From: Sphagnum compactum
Taxonomy: Eukaryota; Bryophyta; Sphagnopsida; Sphagnales
Direction of reading: 5' to 3'
Length of the DNA: 64,000 nucleotides
NCBI GenBank assembly: GCA_965153455.1
Contig: OZ234499.1
Coordinates: 10,846,271-10,910,270, forward strand
Positions 1-12,697 of the stretch are shown piece by piece. The position numbers were made by a program, and so were the translations under genes. The notes under the pieces were generated by a model, which saw nothing but the letters and a program-made list of their open reading frames with translations, did not search any database and was not told where the DNA came from. How positions within the stretch are numbered: the first letter of the stretch is position 1; every line of letters starts with the position of its first letter.

Positions 1-1640
1 TTAAAAACTTCATTACGAAAAAACTAACAATAAGATATAGTTATCATGTTTTCAATTATTATTTCATAATTATTCAAATAAATAAGTAATTTAGAAGGGG
101 AATTTTGAAAAACAATTGTAATAAAAAATGGAGTATTAATATGAAATTTGCTACTTTTATAAATATTATAGAAAATAAATCATGATAATTAACTAAATGT
201 ACATGCTAATATTGGATTATTCAAATTCCATGATTCAATTAATATTTATGATGAATCAATTGAATGCATATTTATCTCCAAATTAAATTAGGCCCAAACT
301 AAACCATTTATTTATGATAAAATGACATGAATAACATGGAAGAATAAAATAAAATAATTTATTTTAATTTATTAAAAATAGAATAAAACTAATGTAGATG
401 TGATTTAAATAGAAATTAATATTAATAAAAATTAACTAAATTTATAGAATATAAATTAAAATCCATTGTTAGTACAAAAACTTGCTAACGTTGAATTCAA
501 TTTTTGTATTTTATTACAAAAATTGATATATGATTGAAGACAAACAAATTTTGATAACATAATCTTACAAGTGAAATTGTCTTGTTATGATAAATATATG
601 GCATGAATCAACAAATGTAAATTAATGTACAATGTGTAAACATTTGGATTCAAAATATTGTAAAATTTAAGTCAACAATGAAAATAAGGAAACCAAATAT
701 AGCTAAATAATTACATGCCAAATATGTAACCCAAGCAAAACAAAAAAGGACATTGTTTAAAATTTTGAAACAAATATATAATTTTTTGTTCACATTTTGA
801 AATTGAAGGAATCACAAAGTTCAATGTGATTATGATAGTAAATTAGTTTTACTTAAATAATTATAGATTATAACCCAATCAAAGATTTTAAGCATTATAT
901 ATGAATTTATGAATTAAATGATCTAATTATTTGTTCACATATTGAAACTAAAGAGATTACAAAATACAATGTAATTGTGAAAATAAATTTTTAATCTAAA
1001 TAATTATATTTCAGAAATTACATATGAATTTTTGTAATAAATATTTAAAAAATCTTAATTTTTGTACATTTTGAATTGGAATTAATCACAAATTTGAAAT
1101 GGAATTAATCACACAGTTCCATATAATTATGAAAGTAAATAAATTAGATGTACCTAAATATTTTTTGAATATATAATTCAATTCAAAATTTCAAAACAAA
1201 ATCTGAATATGTTAATTAATGAGTATTTAAAATAATTATAAGTTACACATATTTTAAACTAAAAAAATTACAAAGTAAATCAATTAGATCAAATAATGAT
1301 ATAAAAAAATGCAATTTTTGTTCAAAATATGTGTTTATATCTTTTTCGATGTCATTGTTTGTCATCATATGAGGTGATGGCTTGATGGTTAAGGTCGTGG
1401 AATGGGCTGAAATCCAAGGTCAAAGGTGGCAATGTTTTGGATTCATTTATGGTTTCTTTTTAAAAATAGAATGTCATTATACATTGATAAAAATAATTTA
1501 ATTTTAAATTTGAAAATCAAATTAGTAATGCCACATCAACTAGTAGCTTTAATCATTTTAGATGATCGTTTTTAGTCATGTTAATCATATAATTTTAGTC
1601 ACATTTGTGTCAAAAACAATTGGTTTGTTTTGATTACATC
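1..1640. other. AT-rich gene-poor DNA
   Basis: Very AT-rich sequence with no open frame that resembles a known protein. It contains a diverged tandem array (listed separately) and, around 1376-1440, a slightly more GC-rich patch with a weak tRNA-like A-box look. I see no gene here. Confidence 0.7.
786..1300. repeat. Diverged tandem array, about 130-145 bp unit
   Basis: Three to four imperfect copies begin with a TTGTTCACATT-like motif at about 786, 931 and 1062, with a weaker fourth near 1240. Each copy continues with an ATCACAAA/ATTACAAA block, a TGTGATTATGA/TGTAATTGTGA block and a TAAATAATTATA block. Copies have diverged strongly, so this is an old array. No coding potential was seen. Confidence 0.6.
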
Positions 1641-4600
1641 CATTATCTTCTTTCAACGCTTTGATGAACAAAAGCACTACTAAAGAAAAGAAGGTTTTCA
1701 AGAAAAATCTTCTCAAGAACCTTTCCTACAAATCCAAACACAAAAAGAAAAATGACAAAAAAAAACAAGAACAACAAAATCATAGAAAACAATAAACAAT
1801 GAGAAATAAGCATACAATGCTTAGCCACTAGCAACAAGAAATGAAGAATGAGCTTGTGGGTGGGCCCTTTATTCTTCAAGAAGAGAAAAGTGAAAAGTTA
1901 CTTGCGGCATTGCCACACAATTTAAAACTCCAAACCCTAACTTTTGATTCTTCTAGAAATACTTAACTTGCAAAACTTGGGTATCACAAGATTTGATACC
2001 TTGTGGTGTTCCAACATTGATATCTTGATGATACCCGAATCAATTCTTGATACCCACTCAACGTCGATCTTGATGTTGCTTCTAAGATTGCCTTTTTGGA
2101 AAGTGGAAAGTAAGTTTTTGAGGAGGCATGTAACAAAGGGGAAGCTACCTACTCGTGTAAAGGACCAAATGTTGCAATGCATACGATTTGCTAAGTGGCA
2201 AGTTCTTAGTTGCAAATTTTGTGATTTTTCCCTTTGTGTTTCAAGCATGGAAAACCCATTGCTATGTTCAATATGTTGGGGGAGGAAGTTTACATTTGGG
2301 TTCATGACAACTGAGATCCAAGTATGGTCAAGGGAAATATTATAGTAAAATCAAGTATTATGTATAAATATTATGTATAAAGGTTATCATTTACTTTTTG
2401 ATTTTACTTTCCTTAGCATACCTTACATATCTATAACCTAATTTGTACACATTAGGGTTTTAATTTAGTAACACAAATATATATTTGCATGCACAATGCA
2501 CAAATACAATGACTTCTGATTGCAAGATCATTGAATTCCTTATACGCATGATTTTTTTTTTGTCACAGTCAAAATGAATGACATTAATAATTAGGTTGGA
2601 TTTATGATGAATTTTATTTACATCATACAAAAGGAATAAATCCTTCTCCTCTTCTTTTCAAGAAACTATTGAAATCAATCCTCTTAAGGTAGAGGCACCT
2701 AATAGCATTAGTGCACCCTAAAATTGCACCCTACTCTTACCCCTTATAAGTGTTCAAATCTTTTGGGAATGTGAGTCTGTAGTGTAATAATGAGTGGTTT
2801 AAGGACATTTTAAAAGTCACACAATAAGACTGAAGATGTGATTTAAAAAAATAATTTTAATTTTGTTTAGGATGATTTAAATTATAATTTAAAGCAACAA
2901 ACCCTCGATTTAGGGTTTTTGGTATGCAAGTTTTAAGATAGGTACCCTAATTCTTAAAGGCTGGCTTTCCCTCTCGGCCCTCACCCCCCAAATGCTTTTC
3001 AAATCCAATCCTGTTAAGAATTCAACTTAGGCACATGTGGCCTTTGAATTTAGAATCCTTGTTTGATCACACGATTTTTTAAATTTTTTTATAGAATATT
3101 AGGATCATTGTTAGAGCACATTTAAATTTTCATTTTAAGATTTTGAGGTACCATTCAAAAGGGAGTCTACTACTCACCATCTAGGAAGCCCTTAAGATTA
3201 TTTATTTATTTATTCAAAAAATCCTAATTAAATAAAAAATAAGTCCAAAACTTGAACTTCAACTTGGTATTTCTCTTATCAACTATTGAAAAGTCACACC
3301 TAAATAAACAACTTGTGCAATCACTTCACTCAATGATAAAGAAGGTTTGTACATCACCTCAAAGTCCAAATTAAGATTATCATATGAGTGTAGCCTCATC
3401 CGAAGAAATGATATCACATACTAATGGCATGAATTGAAAGCATACATAGTTGCTGGGTGCAAACCTGAACACCAAGAAGTTCAGCAAGATATTGATGTGC
3501 ACTATTTGTAATGACCAAAAGTGTTGTTAAACTCAATAGAAAAAAAGCTTCAAAATCATCTGATAGTGGGGATTAATTTGCTGTGAATTGTGAACCATGC
3601 TCAAGCCATGTTCAATAAAAGAATGTCCAACTTGGGCAAGGTCATCTGAATACCGGCCAGGATGAAGTCTTCTATCAGAAGGCTAGGTGCATTTGGTTCA
3701 CAAAACCTGAAAACTTTGAACATACCAAACATATGTGAGAAACTAATTCATAACTTCTTCATATGACATTGTGTTCTTTGATACTCCCCAACAATAAAGA
3801 GACTTGAATCTTTTGTAAGAGGAGTTCAACTCTTGACAATTGTGAACTTGCTGAGCTAAGAGGGAGTGGGACTGCTAATAGAAGGGATGCACTAGCCCTT
3901 TCGATGTGCTAACAAGAGCGGAGCACGAGGCATATTCGTTCCCGAACAGTACTTCTATTAAAGTACCCATAACACTACTTCCATTGCTAGTTCAAGAACA
4001 CAAACGTAAAATGGCTTGACAATAGTGCAAGTCATTTTGTTGGCTGTGGTTTTGTGAGTCCAGAAAAACCACATCATGAGGGATTGATTTCAGTATGGGC
4101 ACCTGCAAAATTCCATTGTGCTATCTGAGGAGGCAGATGAGCTAAAGCCAAGTGCCTAAAAAAATTGCATGCTTTCCTGTCTCCATTCTGAGGGGAGAGA
4201 AGAACAGCTTGCATCCCGTCCACCAGTTTCCAGAATAGTTGCCACCACTGATGGTAAGCTTCCAACTCTCCAAGAGGTAGACATATTCCTAACCTAAAGA
4301 TGATACAAGGCTTACAGGTGAAAGTGTTTAGGGTTTAAAACCTGTTCTGCCAATAGAACTTGGCACTCCTGAATTTGAATTTCAGCATTCATTACATCCA
4401 ATTTATCTCATGATCCTGCTACAAAGCATCATCAACTCTTGTTCTAGAGAAATAAGTGCCTCCCAGCCATAACCCTCTCTACTGGCCAACAGACAGAGTC
4501 CCAAGGAAAATGGGGCTTTCACAAGGCTGAAGCTGGACATCATTACATTAAACAATTGTTGCACTAACATGCATGAACAATTTGAGCTGAATTTCCTGAG

Positions 4601-5132
4601 ACTACTCAGAAAAAAGATCCACTAAATGTTGTGGCTGTCATGCACCCAAGCTGTGCACTAAAATTCTTCAACCATGCATGAAAAAAGTCCATCAGTCACA
4701 AAGGAACCCCCCTAGTCTCGATGAATTTCAGACTACCTCTCCTGTAGGGACTTACTCCATGGCTGCTTCTTGAAGATGCAACACTTGAACGTATCTCCTC
4801 AAGTTGATGCATTTGCTGTGTGCCCTGCAAGGCTAAGTGCACTTCATGGTCTATGTGCCTTCAATTACATAGTACAGTCCTTCAATGCAATGTCCATCCC
4901 GATTCCCTCCCCTACTTGATGAGAAAGGCTGCCAGATTCAGCAGATACCACAGGCAAGTTAATACAGATTCTAGCAGTGTTGCACATAATGCACTGACTG
5001 CAGATGTTGAATGGGTCCAACATTGCACAATTTCCAGAGAGCCTTGAAAAGCATCTCATACAAAAAGGTCTAAATAATACCCTGCCTTAAGAATAAAACA
5101 TAATAGAGGAATAGGGAATCAGAGAGGAGGCA
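1641..5132. other. Intergenic DNA and SERK 3' flank
   Basis: Short open frames exist on both strands at 1643-2345, but none matches a family I know, and overlapping frames on opposite strands argue against a gene. From about 3300 base composition becomes less AT-rich. The stretch nearest 5132 should include the SERK 3' untranslated region and polyadenylation site, whose position I cannot fix. Confidence 0.5.
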
Positions 5133-8100
5133 CTATCTAGGGCCAGAGAGCTCCACAGCATGTAAGTTGTCAGTGGAGTCTACAATCCATTCTGATGTCC
5201 GATGGGGTACAAGTTCCACGTCTTGGTTGCGGACCACTTCCACCTTTTGCCATTCCTCCCACCGTTCTGCTAACCCATCACCCTCCAACATCCGAACAAC
5301 CTCTGCCATCTTTGGACGGTCCATTGGAGAGCTTTGTGTGCACAACAGTGCGACCTGTATCCATGAATTTTGGCATTGGCTTCATAGTACACAGCTTTAC
5401 AGCAGGAAGTTTTCTTCTGTCCAAACTTGGATTTTCTGAGAATCATCATCTTGCATTTCCTACACACATATGACTCAATAGCAGAGTAGATGCAATAGAC
5501 TGATTCATCTCCAGTTGCAAGCATGAGATAAGACAAGAATGCTAGAAGAAGACAGACCTGTATTAGCTCTTCCACTTCCTTGTATTCATAGTTATCCTTC
5601 AGATCGGGATCTACAAGAAGATCTACCTTGTCATCTTTCAATAACCCTTTAACCTGCAACCAAGCACATGTGAAGCATTAGTGCCTCTCAATTGTATGAG
5701 CCACCAAATTGAAGTTGACAATTTGTGTGTTGAATGGATCTGAACTCACAGATCAGAAGTTTCTACATCCAGTACAGCTTTCTCAATACAGAAGAAAAAA
5801 TCATAGAGAATAATATGCTGAGCTCACCCAATCAAGAAGCATGACATCATCATCATTGGCTAATCGTGCCAGGTCAAATGCCCTTTGTCCAGTGATAAGC
5901 TCCAGCAACATTATACCATACCCAAATACATCAGTCTTTTCTGAAGACTTGCCAGTGGACAAATACTCTGGTGCAATATGGCCTATAGTCCCTCGCACAG
6001 CAGTTGTGACATGAGTGTCCTTGTAGTCCATAAGCTTGGCCAGCCCAAAGTCACCAACCACCGCCTCATACTCCTCATCCAATAGAATGTTAGCTGCTTT
6101 CACATCTCTATGAATGATTTTAGGGTCACAATGGTCATGCAGATATGATAGCCCCCGTGCTGACCCCAATGAGATTCGTCTTCGTACATGCCATTCTAGT
6201 GCTGGTTCCCCTGGGGGACGGTCTGCATTTTACCCACACACCTTTCTTACATCGATGCGAATTGCACATACCTAGTCTCTGAGACTGACTGATATGATAC
6301 CAATTACTGAACAGGTAGGGCTGTCCACATTTTATCTGCAAAGCAAAGGGAAGAAAGGGGATAGACAATGAGGTCACCTCGAAGCCTAGAGGCAACACTG
6401 CCATTTGGCATGTAGGGGTAGACTAGAAGGCGCTCAGTTGGCGTCATGCAGAAGCCACGCAGTCGTAGGAGGTTGCGGTGTACTGCCATACTAATCATTT
6501 CAACCTAACAAAACCCAATTCCCCAATATGGTCACAACATTGCCAGGACTTTGATCAGGTGCCCATCTCAGCACAGACATTCCACAGTTGGTCAGCAAAC
6601 AGCCACCAAGTTAGTACCGATCAAGAGAAGGTATCAGATAACAAGAACACACCAGTCATGTCAATTTTCAGGTTATCTAATGTCCCTGAGAAAACAACAA
6701 TTTCCCTTCCAAACAAAGTGTGTCACCTGGCAAAACCTCTTTGCATGCAGTAAGAGTCCACCATGAAGAATAACTCTCATGAGAAGTCAACTATAAAGAA
6801 GGACATTCAGTTATGTAGAAAGTGGTTAAAATGAAAATCCAAGTGCTAAAGAACTGATGCATACAAGTGGCTATCCCACAGTTCTAAACATGTGAAATTA
6901 CCTCAGTCTGGAACTGGAGCTCACCACCTGGGCTACGTTCTTCCTTCAGACGTTTGACAGCCACTAGTGAACCATCAGCCAAACGACCTTTATACACTTT
7001 ACCAAAACCACCCCGCCCTAATATGTTGCGATTATTGAAGTTGTCAGTGGCAACTTGAAGTTCACGAAGTGAGAAGCGTTTTAGCTGTCCTAAATGCACT
7101 TCTGGGTCCTCCTCAGCTACACACACATCAAAGCACAGCCATAGTGCCCTCAGTGTCCAGACCATTGCTAACTCAATCCTCTCTGGTGCCTACATCTTGA
7201 ACTTTCTAGTATTTTGCCAACTTGGGTATAAAGCCTGAACCTCCTTACTTGCCGATTATTTTGCACTGACTGGATTTGAAATAAAAACATGACTAACCAG
7301 GAACATCAAAGAAGGCTTCAGGAGGTCGGCGACGGCGCCACCATGCAAATGCAATTGCAGGAGCTGCAAAAAGCAATGCTGCACCTGCAGCAACACCTCC
7401 CGCTATTGCTCCTGTACTTGATTGCCCTGTATTTGCTTCTGCATGATCAACACAACAACCATCAGAATTTGCAAGATGTCATTTGAATGTGGCATGCTCT
7501 GTATTGGTGATTTATTTACTGGCATCTCAGTTGTCGCTCATGCCTTGTCTGAGACATGTTTTATATGCTAATCTTCTCTGGGAGGGTCCTGTTACAGTGA
7601 CTGAAACTGTTTCAAATTTTGGACCTTGTGAGCTTCTGCAGAGACCTGAACCTCATCAGTCTGGTCAACAGACAGCCACCTCTTTATCCATTGATCTCTC
7701 TTTGGATCAACTGATAACAGTGCACATCACTTGGGTAGAGACAGATGAAAGGTGAGGGAATCACCATCATTGGCACTGGGGTCACTGGGGCTAGGAGGTG
7801 GCTGGTACGGAGGTGGAGGCGGCAATGGGGGCTCGCCTGGACATTGTTTACTTACCATTGGACCACACAAGTTTGAATTCCCCTGAAAACTGTACACATG
7901 GATAAACCCATTGTCAATACAAAACCTCAACCCAATCATAGAAACAGCATTCAATCCAACTCACAATGTCCCAACCCTTCATCTCTCTCTTCCCTCCCCC
8001 TGACAACTGGTCCACATGATATGCTTCATGACATTTAGGTAGGAAATAAACACAGCCTTAAATTCACCTCACATGAATAACTATTGTTTAAGCACAGAGA

Positions 8101-11100
8101 AACTTGTGCTCAACCCAGCTTCAGGTACCTGATGGGAGTGAAAAGAGAGAAAGATCCATTTGTTGGTACATCTCCACTCAAGTTGTTGAATGAGAGATCA
8201 CTGCATCATATATCATCAGGGTGTTCTGCTCAGTCCAATAATTCATAGCAGCATCTTGGACTGCAAAGTCCCCAAGAATATATAAGCTCTCACCAAAGCC
8301 TCACTGGCCCTATCATTGCCAAATGGTAGCAGGAAAATTGACCCAGTTTCTATTATCACATCATGACAGAGAACAGGTATTGCCTTAGTTCAAGATTTCC
8401 TTTGCTGTCTTGGAAGAAATACAATTGACAAAAGCAAAAGACACTTACAGCACTTGAAGACCCGATATGCTTGTAAGTTGGAGTGGTATTGTTCCCATTA
8501 GACTGTTATTGTTCAGGCGCCTGTCCCCCACCATCAGCAACCAAAAACATCCAAATACCCATCATCAGAGTCATGCACCTTACCTAGCTGGAAGTCGTTT
8601 CATCCTGCAGTCACTACTGTGTAAGAAGGTAAAACAGTGTCATCCATTCAGAATTTGTCATTCTCTGCAGTAAATCTGAACAGCAAAATTGCCAAATGAA
8701 TCCCAGGAGGTAGAAGAAACTTACAGGAACCGGAGGTTTGTAAGCTGGCCAAGTGTATTAGGAATATCCCCATTAAAGTCATTCAGGTAAAGATCAAGAC
8801 TGACAAGCTGTGACAAATTACCCAACTCTGGTGGTATAGGTCCCGAGATATTGTTGCTATACAGTTCCCTGCATGCATATGATCTAATTCAGAATCCATT
8901 CCCAAACTTGCAGATATCCCAACACCTTTTTACACCATTCCTGCAATCCACCAAATTTGAAAACACAGCTTGCTCACAGAAAGAAGAACCTATTCTATCC
9001 TGTCCATTTCATCAGTAAGGCTTACAGATACTGCAGATACGGAAGATTGCCAAGCTGTGGCACTAAGTTTCCAGACAAACCCGCATTTCCTAAGTCTCTG
9101 CAGTTCACAACACCAGTTAATGTTAGAAGATGTGATACAGTAAGGCATATCCAAAGAGCCCTAAAATTCTCTACTGGGTACATTGAGCATAATTGTGAAG
9201 CATGCTTTCTGAAGTTGAAAAAGCAACATAAACTGAGGAAGTACCAAACCATTGTCAAAAGCTTACACTCGGATGACATTGTTTTCTGTGTTGCAAGTGA
9301 CATGGAACCAGGTGCAGGGATTGACAAGGGTAGGATCCCAACTTTGCAGGACATATCTTGGGTCATTCAATGCTTGCCGCAAGGCATGCAGTGCATCACC
9401 TGCAAAGAAAAGTAATGCTGTTACAGCCCTCCATCATTACACCTCTCTTCCCACAACCTGGAGTGTCACCCAACCAATTTCTGGCTCCTATGCAATTTTT
9501 CCATGAACAGCAAACCAAGTCCTCTACAGTTGCATCGTAGGTTTGAACCTGAATCTAAATTCAGAAATGTGATTAGATTTTCCAGGGGAATTTATCCTGA
9601 TGAGCCCAACTGTCTGTCCTAGCTGCTAAATGGATCCATTCACATCCAGTTTGACATCTCTACTGACCGACAGTGCTGCTATACAGACTTCTGTCAATAT
9701 GTCGCCATACTCATGAAGTCATCAGGAAGAAGCCATGGCATGCAAGTTAAGGCACTCCATGCATGCATGAAACCTTAGACATTCCTTCAGATAGTTGGGC
9801 AGTTAGTTGTCTCCACTGCATGGAAACACCAGACACAGTCTCTCCAAGCTCTGCCTTTGCAGGCTATATCAAGGTCTATGCTGCAGGTCAGCTTGGTCTA
9901 CAGCACATGTGTCCCCAAGTGAACATCATTCAGAAAGCAGACAAGTGATCTGTAATTTCTACTTCCGCCAGGCATATGCAACTGGAACCCAGGTTTCTCT
10001 GCTTGAGCTGTTTTGGACAGAAATTTTGCCAGTCTATTTCAAAGGCTTCCCTTGTTAAAAACACCCTTGTTGAACTCTTTATCTTGTCACAGTGCGCAGT
10101 TAGCAAGCTAGGTATTTTCAGATGAAAAGCTCTCTGAAGACCTGGCAAAAACAAACATCAACAAACTGTGAAGAGCTACCATTTAGAACTAAAAAACATA
10201 CAGCCAACAGGAAGGAAACTGTAAGACAAGTTACAAAGTAAAGAACAACAAGACATATGGTGCTTTAGGTCTGTGAAACCACTACATTGTTGTGCATGTG
10301 AGCTGAAGCTCTACATGAACCAACAAAACAAAAGTCATGGACCCAGTCCTGACAAATAACACTTGAATCCCATCAATAACCTGGCAATAGAAACCCGATA
10401 GCATGTTCCCACAACCCTCTTATCACAGGCTTGGGTCTCAGTTTCCCTCCCTGCAGTGACTTCAGTCCATGAAATCATCTCCCTCCCTCTATGCCAGTGG
10501 AGCTCCTGTCTAAATCCAGACTTTGGTCAGTGCCCCCAGAGTGATGGTATCCATGGCTGGCTGGGTTTCTCATCATGGTTTTTCTGCCTTTTTCTCACCT
10601 CTGCTGGCATGGCCATTGTTACAGCCACTCCTCATATCGTTCAAGCTTAGAATGTTGACAAACCATCTGTCACCATGGACTAACTAAGCCTGTTTGCTCT
10701 GTAAACTCACTCCTGGCAGCTGCCATCGTGACATAGCTGCTCCAGCTCAAGGTATTCCCCAAGATCCAGTGCCCACTGGTCAGACTGACTGACTGACTGA
10801 CTCGTGAGAGTAGTGCTGCAACCAAAGGTGCAACAGTGTCCCTTGGAGTTCTTCATAAAATCCTTGCCCCACAGGGAGCAGGGTTTCTGCTGTAGAGCTA
10901 GCGTAACAACCTTAGGTCAAACAGCTCATGATGAGGAGAGGGGAGAAAAAGGAGAGAAAGCCTGAGAAGGGGAGGGAGGGGAGGGGATGGGGATAGGGCA
11001 AGGCTGATCTACCTTCAGAATTGGCTGTTACCGAAGTCAAGCAGCAAGACAGGAGCAGCAACCACAACACCGGCAACAGCAGCAGCCACCAACACCGCTG

Positions 11101-11103
11101 CAT
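5133..11103 (-). CDS. SERK: SERK-family LRR receptor kinase (BAK1/SERK co-receptor)
   Basis: Complete 13-exon model, 634 aa; Arabidopsis SERK1 is about 625. Exons, 5' to 3' on the minus strand: 11103-11013, 9399-9267, 9097-9026, 8868-8725, 8520-8449, 8200-8129, 7889-7765, 7438-7298, 7116-6902, 6504-6378, 6222-5828, 5653-5558, 5354-5133. All junctions are GT-AG with matching phases. Order of parts: signal peptide (Leu-rich, about residues 1-26), LRR-NT cap with the [16 protein letters not shown] block, about five LRRs, a Pro-rich SPP hinge, one membrane helix (about 245-270), then an RD kinase. Kinase landmarks: [11 protein letters not shown] loop, K338, HRD D437, DFG D455, and the family C-terminus ending VELSGPR. 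Single 72-bp exons encode single LRRs, as in angiosperm SERKs. SERKs are plasma-membrane co-receptors for brassinosteroid-, peptide- and flagellin-type receptors. Which receptors it serves here is unknown. Confidence 0.97.
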
Positions 11104-12134
11104 GGTGCTCGCTTGCTGCTGTCGATTTAATCCAGGCCACCACCACACCCTACACTCTTTGCTCTGAAGGAGCAGCAGCTCCTCTCCTCCTCCCCCCCCC
11201 GCTGTCTGTCACAACCTCAGACTACCGCCACTGCTGCTGCTTTTGCTGCTGGTTTTTTTCACAACCCTGGTACTCCACTTCAACTCCATCCTCCTCTCTC
11301 TTCAACATTACTACTCCATCTCTCAAGCTCATCAAGAAGGATCCGTCTCACCTCAAGAGCTTCCCCACAAGAAGAAGGAAGAAGACGAAGTTCTTCTCTG
11401 TTCAGGAACCCCAATATTTGTTTTAGTTTGGGGCTGCGGAAGGAAAGGAAACCCAGCAATGACTCCTCTTCTGTGCACAGAATTTTTTTTTTTAAAAAGA
11501 TAAAAATACACAACAAAGCAGCAGTTAGTTCTTGCAGGCGAAGAATATATTTACAGTTGTTGTAGATTGACAAGTATTGGAGCTGGAGGAAAAGCAATCA
11601 ACAAAAGTAATAGACGATCTTCCTCGCAGAAGAGGGTTTCCAAGCGCAGGAGGGAAGGGGAGAAAGAGGAGGAGGAGGAGCAGCAGCAACAGCAGGAACG
11701 CGCAAAGCACGAGAAACAAGACAAGACGACTGTGTGCGTTCTGCAGCAGCACAGGACTGGTAAGACTCTGCGTGCTAATCCCGCGCTCTTAATCCTAATT
11801 TTAGCGCTAATTTAGTTTAATTAATCCTCCAGCGCTCCTCCCCCTCCCCACTTCCCTCTCTCACAGGACTCGGATGATTGGGAACCTCGTTCAAGACCTC
11901 ATTTTGGGCTAGTACTACTGGGTACCTTGCTTGGTTCTTCACGTGACACTCCGGCCCAACCCTGAGCCCATCATCCCTTCCCCTTCCCCCCCTCTCCCCC
12001 CCCCGCCCCCAAACACACTCTACCCAGCCTTCCCTACATAGACTACCGAGACCACTTAAAACATATATATCACTTCATCAAGACCACTTAGACCACTTAA
12101 CAACCGTACCTATCAAATACCTAAATGCCACTTC
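11104..12134 (-). promoter_or_regulatory. SERK leader and upstream region
   Basis: Upstream of the SERK start codon lies about 700 bp rich in simple CAG/GCT, GAG and CT runs on the plus strand, then a C-rich block near 11960-12010. This probably holds the 5' untranslated region and core promoter. Open frames here are low-complexity shadows. I could not identify a TATA box or transcription start. Confidence 0.4.
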
Positions 12135-12505
12135 AACCATCTCAATCAATGCTCAGTATGTGGCCCTGCAAAATTATTTTTTCACATCCGCGTTTCAGTT
12201 ACTTCCTTACTTTTTTGGAACCCCCACCCATAAAACTGAAACTGGGATTGGAAGCGGGTGGGAGACTACTAATTGAAACCCACTTGGACCAATCAAACTA
12301 TCTACCCAATCGGAAACAAGGAATAGTCAACAAAATATAAAATTGACTCGTGTTTATTAGACTCTTCCAGGGCTATGAAAGTTGTATGTATGGCCTTTTC
12401 AGGGTCCCAGCAGTCCTTCTTCCAGTGGATTCACTGGATTGGATTCGTCTGCTGAACCTCATCCAAGATTTCAGGGTCATATACTGAACACTGATGGAGA
12501 TGCTC
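12135..12505. mobile_element. Tourist-like MITE, copy 1 (about 371 bp)
   Basis: The right end carries GGAGATGCTC and a TACTGAACACTGAT block. The left end carries its inverted, decayed counterpart (ATCTCAATCAATGCTCAGTA, then GGCCCTGCA). The interior matches the reverse complement of the element at 37286-37660 over several blocks, including CCACCCATAAAACT, GTGGGAGACTACT, and TTGGACCAATCA against the other copy's ATGGACCAATCA. It has no coding capacity. The left terminus is degraded, so that boundary is approximate. Confidence 0.75.
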
Positions 12506-12675
12506 TTTAGGTCACGGTAGATCCAGACCACTTAAGAAAACTTAATCCAACATATTACACTTATGGCCACTTTTTCTCAAACCAGTTTAAAACACTTTTA
12601 AAACACTTTTTCTCAAACCAGTTTAAAAAGCAAAAGATCTAGATAATTCTTTGTTATATCTTTTTTCATTTTTCT

Positions 12676-12697
12676 CCCCCCCCCCCCCCCCCCCCCC
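12676..12697. repeat. Poly-C homopolymer, about 22 bases
   Basis: An uninterrupted run of about 22 C residues in otherwise AT-rich sequence. The length is unreliable in most sequencing chemistries. Confidence 0.9.

Noticed and set aside
1376-1440. A-box-like TGGCTTGATGGTTAAG, a possible tRNA-derived SINE
   Set aside because: No convincing B-box downstream; too weak to call.
1937-2345. Overlapping 122- and 133-codon frames on opposite strands
   Set aside because: Antisense to one another, no recognised domain, no splice or codon-bias support.
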